Assembly (NCBI GenBank): GCA_030077755.1
Contig: JAQJZZ010000008.1
Coordinates: forward strand, 3,844,001-3,908,000
Reading direction: 5' to 3'
Length of the DNA: 64,000 nt
Source of the DNA: Filosporella fistucella
Taxonomy: Eukaryota > Ascomycota > Leotiomycetes > Helotiales
The notes under the pieces were generated by a model, which was given only the letters and a program-made list of their open reading frames with translations, was not told the origin of the DNA and searched no databases. The position numbers and the translations under genes are program-made. This document shows positions 45,377 through 56,256 of the stretch, piece by piece; within the stretch, counting starts at the first letter, position 1, and each line of letters opens with the position of its first letter.

Positions 45377-46478
45377 ATGAATGCTGCATCCTGCCCTTTT
45401 GGAAGTGTATCTCCTCACGAAGCTAATGTTCCATATAAAGCGGTCATTACAGGAGTATCACCAAACAGCCTCGGAGCCGCAATAGTCTACTCCCTTGTCT
45501 CTCAAGAGCCTCAAATGCTTATCCTTGCATCTCGCACTTCTTCGAATGTCCAAGCTGTGATCAAAGCCGCCAAAGCGCGATTCTCAGGCTCGACCACCAT
45601 ACTCCGTCAAGTTGTAGTTGATCTCTCATCCCTGTCATCTGTTCGGTCCGCAGCTACCACTATTGCTGCCATTGTTAGCGATGAGGCAGGCGAGGAGAAG
45701 GGCATCGATGTGTTGTTTAACAATGCCGGGATAAATATCTCGGAACGTAGAATGTCGACTGAAGGAGTGGAGATGCAATTCGCAACAAATCATTTAGGTC
45801 CCTTCATTCTGACCAATCTATTGACACCTCTCTTACAGAAGAGTGGATGTCCACGAGTAATAAATACGAGTAGTGAAGCTCATCGCCTGAGTCCTGTGAG
45901 GTTCAGTGACATCAATCAGAACCTCGGGAAGCAAGTAGACGCAGACGAGGAACCCAGACGAGGGCTGCCAGAAGGGACATTGAGAGGAGATGGCAGATTT
46001 GAACCCATGATCGCTTATGCGCAAAGTAAATGCGCAAATATCCTTTTTAGTGTAGCGTTAAATGAAAGGGGTATCAGAAGTTGCTCCGTCAGTCCTGGCA
46101 GTAAGTAAGTCGTCTCTTGTATTCCAGAAGATAGTACTGAAACTTCGACAGACATCATGACTGGACTTACCCGAGGTTTGGATGAAAGAGACTTAAAGAA
46201 TTTGATCAACGGGAAATTGGAATGGAAGAATCTCGATCAAGGGGCAGCAACAATGATACTTGCGGGATTTGATCCAGAGCTCATTGGTAAGTCTCTCCTT
46301 TGTTGTGGTATATGGCGGCTAAATGTAGTCAGGTCAGACAAGTGTGTATTTGGAAGATTGTCAGCCCAAGCGACCTTCAAAGTGGGCGATTGACTCGGAG
46401 AAGGCAGAGAGGTTGTGGAAGTTGAGTGAGGATTTGGTGGGTGAAAAGTTCGGAACCTGCAAGAGGAGCAGGTTGTGA
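45377..46478 (+). CDS. short-chain dehydrogenase, retinol-dehydrogenase-like
   Basis: NAD(P)-dependent oxidoreductase of the classical SDR group. Three exons, 45377-46100, 46152-46286 and 46333-46478, 334 residues. The Rossmann motif is changed: TGVSPNSLGAA replaces the usual TGxxxGIG, so one glycine position is taken by asparagine/serine. NNAGI is intact near residue 118, with NTSSEAHRLSP supplying the serine and AYAQSKCAN the tyrosine and lysine of the catalytic triad. The C-terminus (VYLEDCQPKRPSKW ... RLWKLSEDLVGEKF) is typical of fungal retinol-dehydrogenase-like enzymes. Substrate unknown. Unusual glycine motif may change cofactor preference. No related pathway genes adjoin. Confidence 0.85.
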
Positions 46479-46667
46479 CAAAAACTCCGAGTCTCGATTA
46501 CTTGAGAAGAATGGTTGCTTCATATATCAAGCGGGTTGGCACTATACATAGAATGAACCTTGGGCATAGCGATGATGAAGAATGAACTACATCCATCACA
46601 TTAATTTTGCGGAGGATGAGTAAGATATCCGCGGCCGCAAACTTGCCGTCCAAAAATTCAAGATGTT

Positions 46668-47216
46668 CTAACCCGCCTTGCTAGCACTTCCGTCCTGAGG
46701 ATCTTGTTGCACAGCTTTGGCCTTTGCCTCCTCCAGCAATCGATATTTCCTTTTGCTCTTCTTCACAGCACTCGATTTACGCTTCCTCTTCGTCTCGCCC
46801 ACCACTGCCACTCTGCTCTCTTTTCCTTTCTCTATCTCCTCAACTCTTAGAGCGAGCATCTCTCTGGCGATTTTTCGATTTTGTGCCCGCGATCGTGTAG
46901 CTTGAACTTTGAGAACCAAACCAGTTGGAATGTGCTTCAATTGAACGGCGGAGGAGGTTTTGTTCTGAAGGGAAGATCAATAAAAGCAGGAAATACGATT
47001 TCATTGGCATAAACATACAATCTTCTGCCCACCAGGCCCACTTCCCTTCAGAAATGACTCCGTAAATTCATTCTCGTCCACCAGAGCTGGACGATCGGGC
47101 ATCTTCTTCACCCAGCTCGGTGCTGTAGTTGCAATTGGGCGAAAGTATGGTGAAGTTTGAAGGGCATTGTTAAGGAATATCCTTTTGACGCCCGAGGAAT
47201 TGAGTCCCCGTAACAT
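46668..47216 (-). CDS. mitochondrial GGQ ribosome-rescue factor (MTRFR/Rso55 type)
   Basis: Codon-independent peptide release factor homologue acting on stalled mitochondrial ribosomes. Two exons, 47216-47019 and 46964-46668, 164 residues. The N-terminus (MLRGLNSSGVKRIFLNN) looks like a mitochondrial presequence. The catalytic GGQ lies in KGSGPGGQKINKTSSAVQL, split by the intron directly after KI, and is followed by HIPTGLVLKVQATRSRAQNR. The C-terminal tail is strongly basic (KRKRKSSAVKKSKRKYRLLE), as needed for ribosome binding. It lacks the codon-recognition domain of RF1. It matches yeast Rso55 (YLR281C) and human MTRFR more than ICT1. Divergent from the SPT small subunit gene. Confidence 0.88.
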
Positions 47217-47511
47217 GGTACATCTCGCAACGGCTCACTCTGAATGTTGATATTGAAGGTGGGTTGTGAATACAGTACCAGGGTGACAGGCGTCAGGTGC
47301 GGAGTCGTCCGGTCTCTGGCGGCGCGAACAAACTCCGACCAATATCAACTTTATATTTAGTCGAGATTCACCTGTATCGGTTTATCCCATCTACCATCAG
47401 TCACCTCATCATCAGTCAAACGCGGCTCAAAACAATTCCTCAACCTACACTCACTTCCTGCTGAAGGAATCTCATTACAAGTACTCTGAAATTGCTCTGC
47501 TAGTTAACACC

Positions 47512-48000
47512 ATGACCACCATGTTCGCATCAACCTTCCGGTGGCTGCAAAGGAAGAGATACCAATATGAAGTGAGATTCGCTCAACAACAGTGTCGATT
47601 TATTGCTGACGATATAAGGTCACTTTCTCCCTCTACATGTTAACACCTACCGAGAAGTTCATCTTCAGTAAGCCCTCTATTGATTCCGTCTTCCCGCGCA
47701 TTCCGGCACACCCCTTTTCTCCATACATCACTCGACAGTCGTTGACAACTTATTTCTAAAGATTCTTTCCTCTTCCTTTTCTTCAGTATGATCATAATCG
47801 CCATGACGCTTTACCTCCCACAACACATCGCCTTCCTGACAAACCGGGCGTGGTTCTACTATAATGGCGACGAAAGCGCAAAGGCCGCTGTTCAATCCGT
47901 AGTTGAGAGCACCACGAACACGCTTCTTATGGAGAAGGTTAAGGAGACGATTACTGCTGCTGCAGGATCGACTATCATGGATGCCGCAAAGGAGTTGTAA
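47512..48000 (+). CDS. small subunit of serine palmitoyltransferase (SPTSS-like)
   Basis: Probable activator subunit of serine palmitoyltransferase, first enzyme of sphingolipid synthesis, in the ER membrane. Three exons: 47512-47571, 47619-47667 and 47762-48000, 115 residues. The spliced protein reads WLQRKRYQYEVTFSLYMLTP then TEKFIFNSFLFLFFSMIIIA and MTLYLPQHIAFL, aligning with the human SPTSSA pattern YYQYLLVTALYMLEPWERTVFN...PQHI. One hydrophobic segment, about residues 36-55. The exon 3 start at 47762 is set by the conserved FNS; the obvious ATG at 47788 would lose half of the membrane helix. A 50-residue C-terminal extension beyond the human length is usual in fungi. Confidence 0.85.
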
Positions 48001-48247
48001 AGGGAGAGGTGCCAATGAGAACATGACATAGTCTTGTAGGAACAGTTAAGGTGTGACGCAAGTAGGTAATCATGGGCAGGTTGGTTTTGAGGAGTTTTGG
48101 CGTATGGTAGGATGGGTCAGATAGATGTACAATCATAGCAGGATTAGCTCTGCAAACCCCAATAATTGTAATGGGACGGAAATGTATCAAATCACACTGT
48201 AAGGCATAAAACATTGTGAATGGTATTCAGACGGCTATCAGCCACAC

Positions 48248-50751
48248 TCACGGCTGTGCCTTATTTTCCCTACCTGCCATCAAGTGTTTCATGGTATTGT
48301 ACATAAGCTCCCCGATACCCTTTACTCCTTTCCCTTCCATATGATGCAACATCCCAAGTTTGTAGTCTGGCCATGCCAGTTTGAGTCCTCCATCTTTCTC
48401 TAATTGCTTCAGTGACGCTTGCGTGACAGGACCAGCATGTCTCCGCTCAATTTCGACATCGGTACCGTCTTCTAGGTCTCTGATATATGAGATAGCTAGC
48501 AGACAAAAGACTGGTGAGTACGAGAAACTGAATAAATTTGGTAATGAGAGAGATGTATCTTGACTGGCAACGTATTTTGACAATGCCTGAGTGACTCCGG
48601 GTTCGAGGAGGCATGCAAGAGCATTGGGATCCGTCGTATTGAAAGCCCGAGACCGCCAAACACAATTACAAACATCCATCAAAAATCCGTTGAAACGATT
48701 CACGTAGTCTTTTCCATACGACTGATGATCCGCATTTTGGTTTTCCGCTGTTTTAGGAGCCATTGCAATCTCGAAGGCCTTCTTGTATAGTGCTAGGATA
48801 TCGCATAGCCTGCTAATGGTGCTCAGTGATCCTCTGAAGTGAAGAGTATACACTATTTCACCAGGAGGTATGTCAATTCTAACATGCTGCTGGAGTTCTG
48901 GACGGGAGATGAGTGAAGCTGCTGATTCGTAGAACTCCAGAACTGTGGCAAGATTCTCCATAGTCCCACAGATTTGAAGAATAGTCAAGGCTAACTTTGC
49001 CGCGTGGTTCATTAAACTTGTGATACTCGATGCATTGCCTCGAGCCTCTGTTGGCCGACACAGGAGGAGAGTTGACCATTGCTCCAATAGGCACCCGTAA
49101 AACTTAAGGAGGGTTTCCTTGGACTCAACGGTGCCAGGTTCTAAGATGGCATCCTGCAGTGGCTCGAGAATTCTTTGGTATAGCTCTGCACACTGTATCA
49201 GGCACTGTCATGTATGCATTGTCAGAAGACTGACCTTGAAATGGCCTAATAGGCGTGTAGGCAAGCAGACCGAGGATGACATCTTTGCCCGTAATGCCAT
49301 TCCAGGTGGGCATCATGGATTCTAGATACGTCAGGCAAGCCGGTGGCAGCGACTACACTTAATCAGTACAGGGTTCAAGGGGAAAAGAATAAATTGGTTG
49401 ACGAGCCTTGGTGTAACGAGCATATTCAAGAATAGCATGCAGCATATCAATGACATTACCTTCGCTTGAGGCTGGAGACTCTAATTGATCTTCAAAATAC
49501 GCCAACATCCAACTATCAACTCGTCTACTGCTGGATTCTGAGGCTATGAGATGAAGGTATTTCTGCAATAGGGGATCGCCAATGACAGAAACCAATTGGT
49601 TTGGTGGTACGATCTGTTCCAGTCTAGCAACAAAATCGTGCACATCTTCGATCTCTTCTAGAGTCACAGAGGACTTATAACGTCAGTACATGAAAATTTG
49701 AGACTAATGAAAGACTTGCTTCAAGTGCCTGAAAAGTGTGCACTTCTGGCACTACTGTTGATTTACTGCGCTTGATTCCGCTTCTACCAGTTCGGGCCAC
49801 CATAAAGCCCCGTTTATCGGCCTGGAGTCTCTCATGATGGAGGTACTGGATTTCACCGAGTCTTGACCGCCATTCCAAATTCGGATGCTGGTCAATGTCA
49901 AAACTTGCTTTAGAACCTCTCTGCATATCTTACAGTGAAGACAGATGCTCTGCCAGATGTGTCGCCAACGATAACATCGGGATAGTAATCTTTGTATACT
50001 CGTAAAAGTCCAATAAGAGGGGCTTCGTTTCCGGCCTGCCGGATCAATTCCATTCTGAATGTAGATATCAGTTCTTCTATCGCCTCCTTCTGGAAAAACA
50101 GGCTGTGACATACAAAGCTTGAATTCGAAATGGTCTAACATGTTTGCGGCGGGTGATGAGCGAAAGCACGTGACATACTTGAGGTCTGAGCAATGACAAG
50201 ATAAATGATTAGTGAAGAGTATATAGGCTTGGCTTACAAGAAGCTCACCTGGTAGCTGCTGTGTCGAGAAGGTTGAAAAGGAGGCTGTAGAGTTGAGACA
50301 GGACATTTGGATTCGCAAGCACGTCGTACACCATGACCAGCCACTGGAGCAGATTTGCTTGCACATTGTACGAAGGTTTCCTGCGGCCCTGCCCTAGGCT
50401 ACCCACAACCTTGATCACGACGACATCCGGGACCTTGCTCGTGGGGAAAAGGTTCCGAATCAGATGGCCAGTACTGCTTTGGTCAAGCTGATTTGGAAGC
50501 GTGATGATATCCACCAATGTAGCTAAACATTCGTCTGACAATCCATCATCATAGGCTCTCGAACAGATTTGATCTACTAGATCTGAGATCTTGGAGCCTC
50601 TTTTTTTTGCAGGCTTGTTCGCAGCTGTTGTGCTGTTAATACTGACTCAAGAAACAATTGTCTTCTGACGCGCCAGGGACGCGTTCTTACCGATCTGGAA
50701 GTCTTGGAGAAGGACCTGGATGTCATTAAGGGCGTTCTGTGGGGATGCCAT
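48248..50751 (-). CDS. mis6: inner kinetochore protein CENP-I / Mis6 / Ctf3
   Basis: CCAN component needed for loading CENP-A and building the kinetochore. Eight exons: 50751-50691, 50624-50249, 50185-50114, 50054-49934, 49887-49720, 49673-49407, 49352-49235 and 49185-48248, 706 residues, normal for Mis6. Family landmarks are LLQWLVMVYDVLANPNVLSQ, LITRRKHVRPFRIQAL, APLIGLLRVYKDYYPDVIVG, HPNLEWRSRLGEIQ and LTYLESMMPTWNG. It is all helical HEAT-like repeats with no membrane segment. Two introns, 49719-49674 and 49406-49353, begin with GC instead of GT; no GT site near either keeps the frame. The remaining introns are canonical. The start MASPQNALNDIQVLLQDFQI is followed by a basic segment, KPAKKRGSK. 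Confidence 0.9.
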
Positions 50752-52863
50752 TGTGACGGCTTGAGTTCAAAGAATGGTTTTCGAGAATCAAACACATGGG
50801 ATTTCGCTGTGCCGTTTTGAAAATACGGTATCATGAACAATAGCCTGCTCTGACTTTCTGTGTAACCCGAGCCCGGACTGCCATGAAAAGGATTGGTCGC
50901 ACGCTTGCTCTCGGTTGCTCAAGGCCAGCTCAGGGGAGGTGCAACATCCCTTGAACAACGACTCTTCGAAACTTCGAACAAACAGTCGATGCACATTTTG
51001 AACCTCATTGTTCTGTGCTGAATCTACTATGGCGCGCATCTTTCTGAGAAAGTCCATGTGTGGTCTTCCCCAGCAGCTCTACGCTGTCAAATCCCATTCC
51101 AGATGATGATCCTAGCACAGCGCAAAGTCACCAACATCAACTCTTTTTCTGTTCCTCGACTGGCGTTGTTCAGTCCTATCAGATATGCAGCTGCTGATGC
51201 AGAAGTCACTTTCTAGACAAATTATCGTACGATTATGCTAGATGAATGGCCGGGGTTGCATGTCCCGGAGTAGAGCTGATGAAGTCATTCTATTTCGCAC
51301 TCATACCATTGAGCCGTGCGATTGAGGTAAATATACCTTACAAAATACATTCAAAGGGTCATGAGGGAAATTGTACCCATCGTAACTATTGAAGCTGCTA
51401 AGCATAACAGATCGAAGCCACACAAGCCTGGAATTGGCTAACTTGAAATCAGAATTTGGACTAAGAATAGTTGAATGGAGCGTGAGCAACAAGGCTCTCG
51501 GCCTCAGCATTGTGTAACAAACATTGCATTTTTATCAGTCAGCATACCAACCTAAACTTATCCCCGGTAGGCGCCGACAATGTGGACGGATTGGGTTCTG
51601 CAAGCCCGCTGTTCCTGGATGCAGATTCAATGTGTCTCTGCTCAAAGTATCGATTTGTGCTCTGCCAGGAAAACCTACGTGAGTCCTCTCTCCGCGTTAA
51701 AGTAGGTCGAGAGCGTTGAAGAGTCCCATATCACCAGGTCTCTGCATTCAAGTCCCTGCCTTAAGGTACAGTAGGCCTGGGATGCAGTTATTTCTTTGCC
51801 ATGTGGCAGGCTTGAGCATTCATCCACTTTCAGCAGATATGCTCGTCAATCTGTTCACAGTAATCTAGACTCTTTGCGGGGGCTGAAGCACCCGCTCTCT
51901 ATCGTATTGTTGATTGCATGTACTCACTCTATGGGCTGAATGTGTTGGCATCTGCGCGGCCAGGTAAGATATGGAGATATCTTGGGAGCTGGCCGTGCAT
52001 AGTCCATAAAGGCTCATTACAGCAGTGCCGCCTACGTGCCTGTACTCCTTTGTCTCTTCGCTCGGCCCGGTCAATATACTGTACCTCGACATTTTTTACC
52101 AATCCTTCAATCGCGTGCTCATTTCCAACTACTCCTTTCGGACTTACTGCTCGAACCCCAAGTCTGTGCTAAACCCTATTTCTTATAATAGACTAGGTCT
52201 CTCGCGAATGGAAATTTGACCCACTGATGGGACGGCTCGACACAGAGTAACCGGCCATCGCTCCTCCGTAAGTACTGTACAGTACTGTACCAATCCCACA
52301 AGACAAATGGTTCTTCAGGGGGGTCTGGTCTGCACAACACTGGCCCCAGGCAGACCTTTTGCGCAAATCTATCCTGGGATTTAACATTTGGGGTCACACA
52401 ATACTAAATTGGTGTGTGCATACTGTAAGCCATGTCGGAAACACTCCATAGCAGCTTCTAGACCTCCGTCCTCAGTCCACTGGAGAAGGATCCCTGTTCA
52501 ATGACTATCTCATCCAGACCCAGCATCGCAAATATCAGATCTTCTCACAATTGTGCACAATGACTCCTCACATTATACTTTCCCCATTTTACCCATTGCC
52601 AAATAGCGATCATCGACCGCCAACTCATGTTTGGACTTTGTTGACATGGTGAGAGCTTCGGCTACTCAGTGTCTTTGAGGTTTATCAAACATCCGATGTA
52701 TTTGCAACAGCCAAGGTCCTTGCACAGCCATACCTGATTGTCCAACTGGTTGGGTCAGCCTGAGAAAGGCCTCTGGTTTATCTTTAGAAGCATAAAGACT
52801 AGAATAGGTATCATTCTTTATAACTTCGTTGGAGCCTGTTGCTTTTCTATCTCGACGACCGCC
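50752..52863. other. intergenic region
   Basis: Upstream flank of mis6, then about 2 kb with no supported gene. A frame at 51057-50788 (minus) has no domain. TACTGTAC repeats lie at 52271-52292. Sequence 52738-52863 keeps an open frame leading into the GH3-GNAT gene and may be decayed coding sequence. Confidence 0.45.
52271..52292. repeat. TACTGTAC palindromic repeat
   Basis: AGTACTGTACAGTACTGTAC, the same unit as the runs near 30.3-30.7 kb. Confidence 0.7.
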
Positions 52864-54970
52864 ATGTTGAAGCTGCTTAGGTTACTTCTATACATTTGTG
52901 AGTCCGGACAATGTCTACTCAAGCGGGAGTTCTATATACACCGGATGTTGAAAATAATGGAGATCAGATGTTAGTTCTGTTTTCGAATTAACTTTTTTGC
53001 CATTATAATCTTAGTCAATTTTAGGGATCTCGATTCAGATGTGCAGTCTCGATCCTTGGTTGCATCTTCTTCAGCAGAACTTGTACGGGATGCTGCCAAC
53101 TGGCTCCCTCGTGTAAGAAATTTACCTGTTGCAGATGTTATCATACTCTTGACTCCTGTGGTCATTCCCTCCGGCCAGAATGCCAACGAAGGTAGCGACC
53201 CTTTCGAACCGTTTGGTCTCGCACTAGCCAGCAGGCACTCCAAGATTCGACAAGTGCCATACACTCAGAGGCTAGTAGATCATAATACTTCTTCCGTGGA
53301 GATTCCTGTTCACTAATATTCTTATCCAGAAATTTGATAACTTCTACCCACCTTGGTTTCATCAAAAGAGGTCAAATCATCATCCTCTGCATAGCCAGCA
53401 CCCCGGGCGAGGAAGTCCAAACCACGGTTGCGGACATAGCTTTTGCCGTGAGCGATAACAAGCCTTGCATCATCGTCATATGCTGCAACGAAGTGGCCGA
53501 ACTCGACTTGCCATTCCCTACGATCATTCAAACAAATGGGTTTTCCCCGGATGCCCTTGAAGCTGCAGCTGCGTTGATCTTTGGTGAACACAATCCACTT
53601 GTAATCCTTCATCCACCTACACAGTCCAACGAGCGACTACCCAAGCTATGGCAGGTTGAAGAGTGGAACGAAAGTAGCGATGTGCCCAAGGTTACAGCCT
53701 TGTGGAACGAATCGGTTCAAGAATGCTTCATGCTTGATCAACAAACGCTTTCATCATTGCTACATCGTCCAGGTTACGCGAAACACTACATTGTTCGAGA
53801 ACCCGAAGGGGATGGGATTCTTGGCTTCTGTGCAACATATCTTTCGTATGTTGACCAGGTAGGAGAGATGTTGATTGCATCTCTCGCGATTATCATGGTC
53901 CAATCTCCCAGTCAAGGGTTGGGTGTCGGTTTGAGTCTCCACAGCTATGCCATCAGCCAGCTTAAACGAACAAGGGGAATCATACGTTTACAACTAGGGA
54001 GCACATTCCCCCGAATACTTTACGGCCCCCCTGCCCACGCTGAACTCAACGATGAGTGGTTTCGCCGCCGTGGCTGGCAGCTGAGTAAAGCTCTTCCCGG
54101 GCAGGGTCAACTTGTCCACGATCTTGTTCTAGAATTTTCAAACTGGCATTCTGCATTAGGAAACTTGCAGCCCCCATCTTACGAGCTTACCTTCCGCCCC
54201 TGTATTCAAAACGACACGGAAGAGGTTCTGGAAGCCGTGAACAGATTTTCGGCTCGTTATGGGAAAATGGGGTGTGAGTGACATCAGATTTCTCAGCAAT
54301 TTTACATCAACACCTAATATCGGAACCATAAGAAAGCTAATTATGGAATATAGGGTTTGACCAGTACTCTTTCCTAATGAAATCGCCAAATGTGAATAAC
54401 ATTGTGCTGGCTATCAACCAGAGCACGATTGTGGCTACTGCAATAATTTATACGCCATCTGACGACAATCAAACCTCGTCGAACCTTCCATGGGCTGGGC
54501 GAATTGGACATGAAGTTGGTGGAGTTACATGCATCTGTTTGCACCGTAGGTAAAATGATTCTCGATGCTATGTTCGTTTGGATTTCAAGAAGGAAAGCTT
54601 CACGCGCCCTTTGACATAGGGGATAGAGACATCTCAATTCCGCTTACACTTATTCTTGACAAAGTGGACCTATTTTTTCCGCCAGTCGATACTTCCAGAA
54701 CTAGTTTCCAATCAAACTCATGGCTCTTGTGACTGACGACCTGGTAGCAAATGCCGACGATACTGTAATGGAAAAATTGCTTGACGCATGCATGAAATGC
54801 CTGCGGGAGCGGGGAATGACGAAGATGTTTCTGGATGGCATCTCTGATGGGATACACAGTCTACAAAGATTAGGTAGGTCTGTTGGTGGAAAGTTCTATT
54901 TTTATTGTGCTTAATGGAAATAGGGTTTAAGGAGTGGGCATGCTATAGAGACGTGTGGAAGGATATCTAG
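52864..54970 (+). CDS. C-terminal half of a GH3-GNAT fusion protein, 5' truncated
   Basis: Fungal GH3 beta-N-acetylglucosaminidase-like proteins carry a C-terminal GNAT acetyltransferase domain. Here only the GH3 C-domain and GNAT part are readable: VRNLPVADVIILLTPVVIPS, STHLGFIKRGQIIILCIAST, NGFSPDALEAAAALIFGE, then GNAT segments YIVREPEGDGILGFCATYLS, SPSQGLGVGLSLHSYAI, IGHEVGGVTCICLHP and LGFKEWACYRDVW. Exons: 52864-52969 (start uncertain), 53015-53270, 53330-54273, 54354-54545, 54748-54873 and 54924-54970. The intron after 53270 starts with GC. The catalytic barrel (KHFPGHGD-type motif) is not found upstream; only traces (YICESGQCLLKRE) remain. All retained exons are open, so the loss is recent or the GNAT half is still used. 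Confidence 0.65.
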
Positions 54971-56256
54971 ACAGTCACGAAGCTGGTCGCTCGAAAGGTT
55001 ATGTCGAGATTACTGTTCAAACATGTTGGGCCGATTTCATCATCCAGAGTGTTCAGTCAACTTTCACTGCAAAGATATTCCAAGACCTCTGAATCGTCTC
55101 GCCCACGCCCACCTATGATTTGACCCGTTACACAACGATGTTTCGCGGGAGCGAACATTGCCAAAAGGTTCATGCCACACGCGCAGCTCGGCAAGACCAG
55201 ATTATGCAAATGTAGTGGCATAAGAGTCTGCTAATTCCAGGCTGCTCATAGCCTATCCAAATAGATGTAGCTTAGAGCTTGTGCAGAATGGAGCGCAGTC
55301 GAGGATTTGTTGACCGACTTTCTACTTTTGGCCAACATGCACATGTTGGATATCGAAGGATGCCCAATCCGGCGTTAAGGAGGACGGAGGGCCGGAAGAT
55401 GGTGGATTTACCCGGGATTAGATCGCCGTCTTGAGTCTGGAATTCTCTTTGGGAGCTTTGGATGTGACCGATTATAGCTCGGAGGTAAGCTCACTAGGAG
55501 TTACATCATCCAGCCGTCAGAAGGAGTTCTTAATTTGTTAGGTCGTGGGTGGAGGAATTGGGGCTATGAAGCGTTCTAGAAACTTGAGCCCTTCTTTCTG
55601 CTGCTTGCGCTGTAGATGAAGTTTTGTGCTGGCTCGGTCTATCAGCCAGCTATTCTGTTCCTCTCTCTCTAGTAAAAAGTCACAAATCACATAGTCCTCA
55701 GTTTACTCCTGTGTCAAGTAAATGCCATATACAATGACTGATATTGAAATGTAAGAATCGTGGTAATTAAAGTTACAGACGATAGCAAGCGAAGTTACGT
55801 TTTTGATACCCCGCGATAGTGCTCTACAATAGGATTTGTTTTAAGACTTATTTGCAAGTATTTATCGTCTGAAGTAGTGTGATTTTCATAAGTATTTTGG
55901 GATCAAAATAATATCTCAAGGGGGATGTGACGATACCTTGCCGCCCACCTCTAAGTTTCATGGCGGTGGCAATAGCTAGGTGCCACATTTTTGCAAGTTC
56001 ATTGTGGACTTATATCACTGAATAACTGGAGCCAAAAAAGCGCATTGTGACAAGTCGACTTCTACAAAACAATTTCATGATTTCTAGGCTATAACTGTCT
56101 AATATAAGGATTGCAATTAAATCACGCACGACTTGTCGAAATATCCATTACAAGTTCAAACCCCAATCAGGAAATCTAACATTCCAACTAATGCAACAAG
56201 TCTCCTAGTACTGTCGATAGAGGTCCAAAAGATTCCCTAAATGCAGAACCCGAATC
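54971..56256. other. intergenic, nothing recognised
   Basis: About 1.3 kb between the GH3-GNAT stop and the 3' end of the CorA gene. No long frame, RNA gene or repeat that I can support. Confidence 0.5.
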
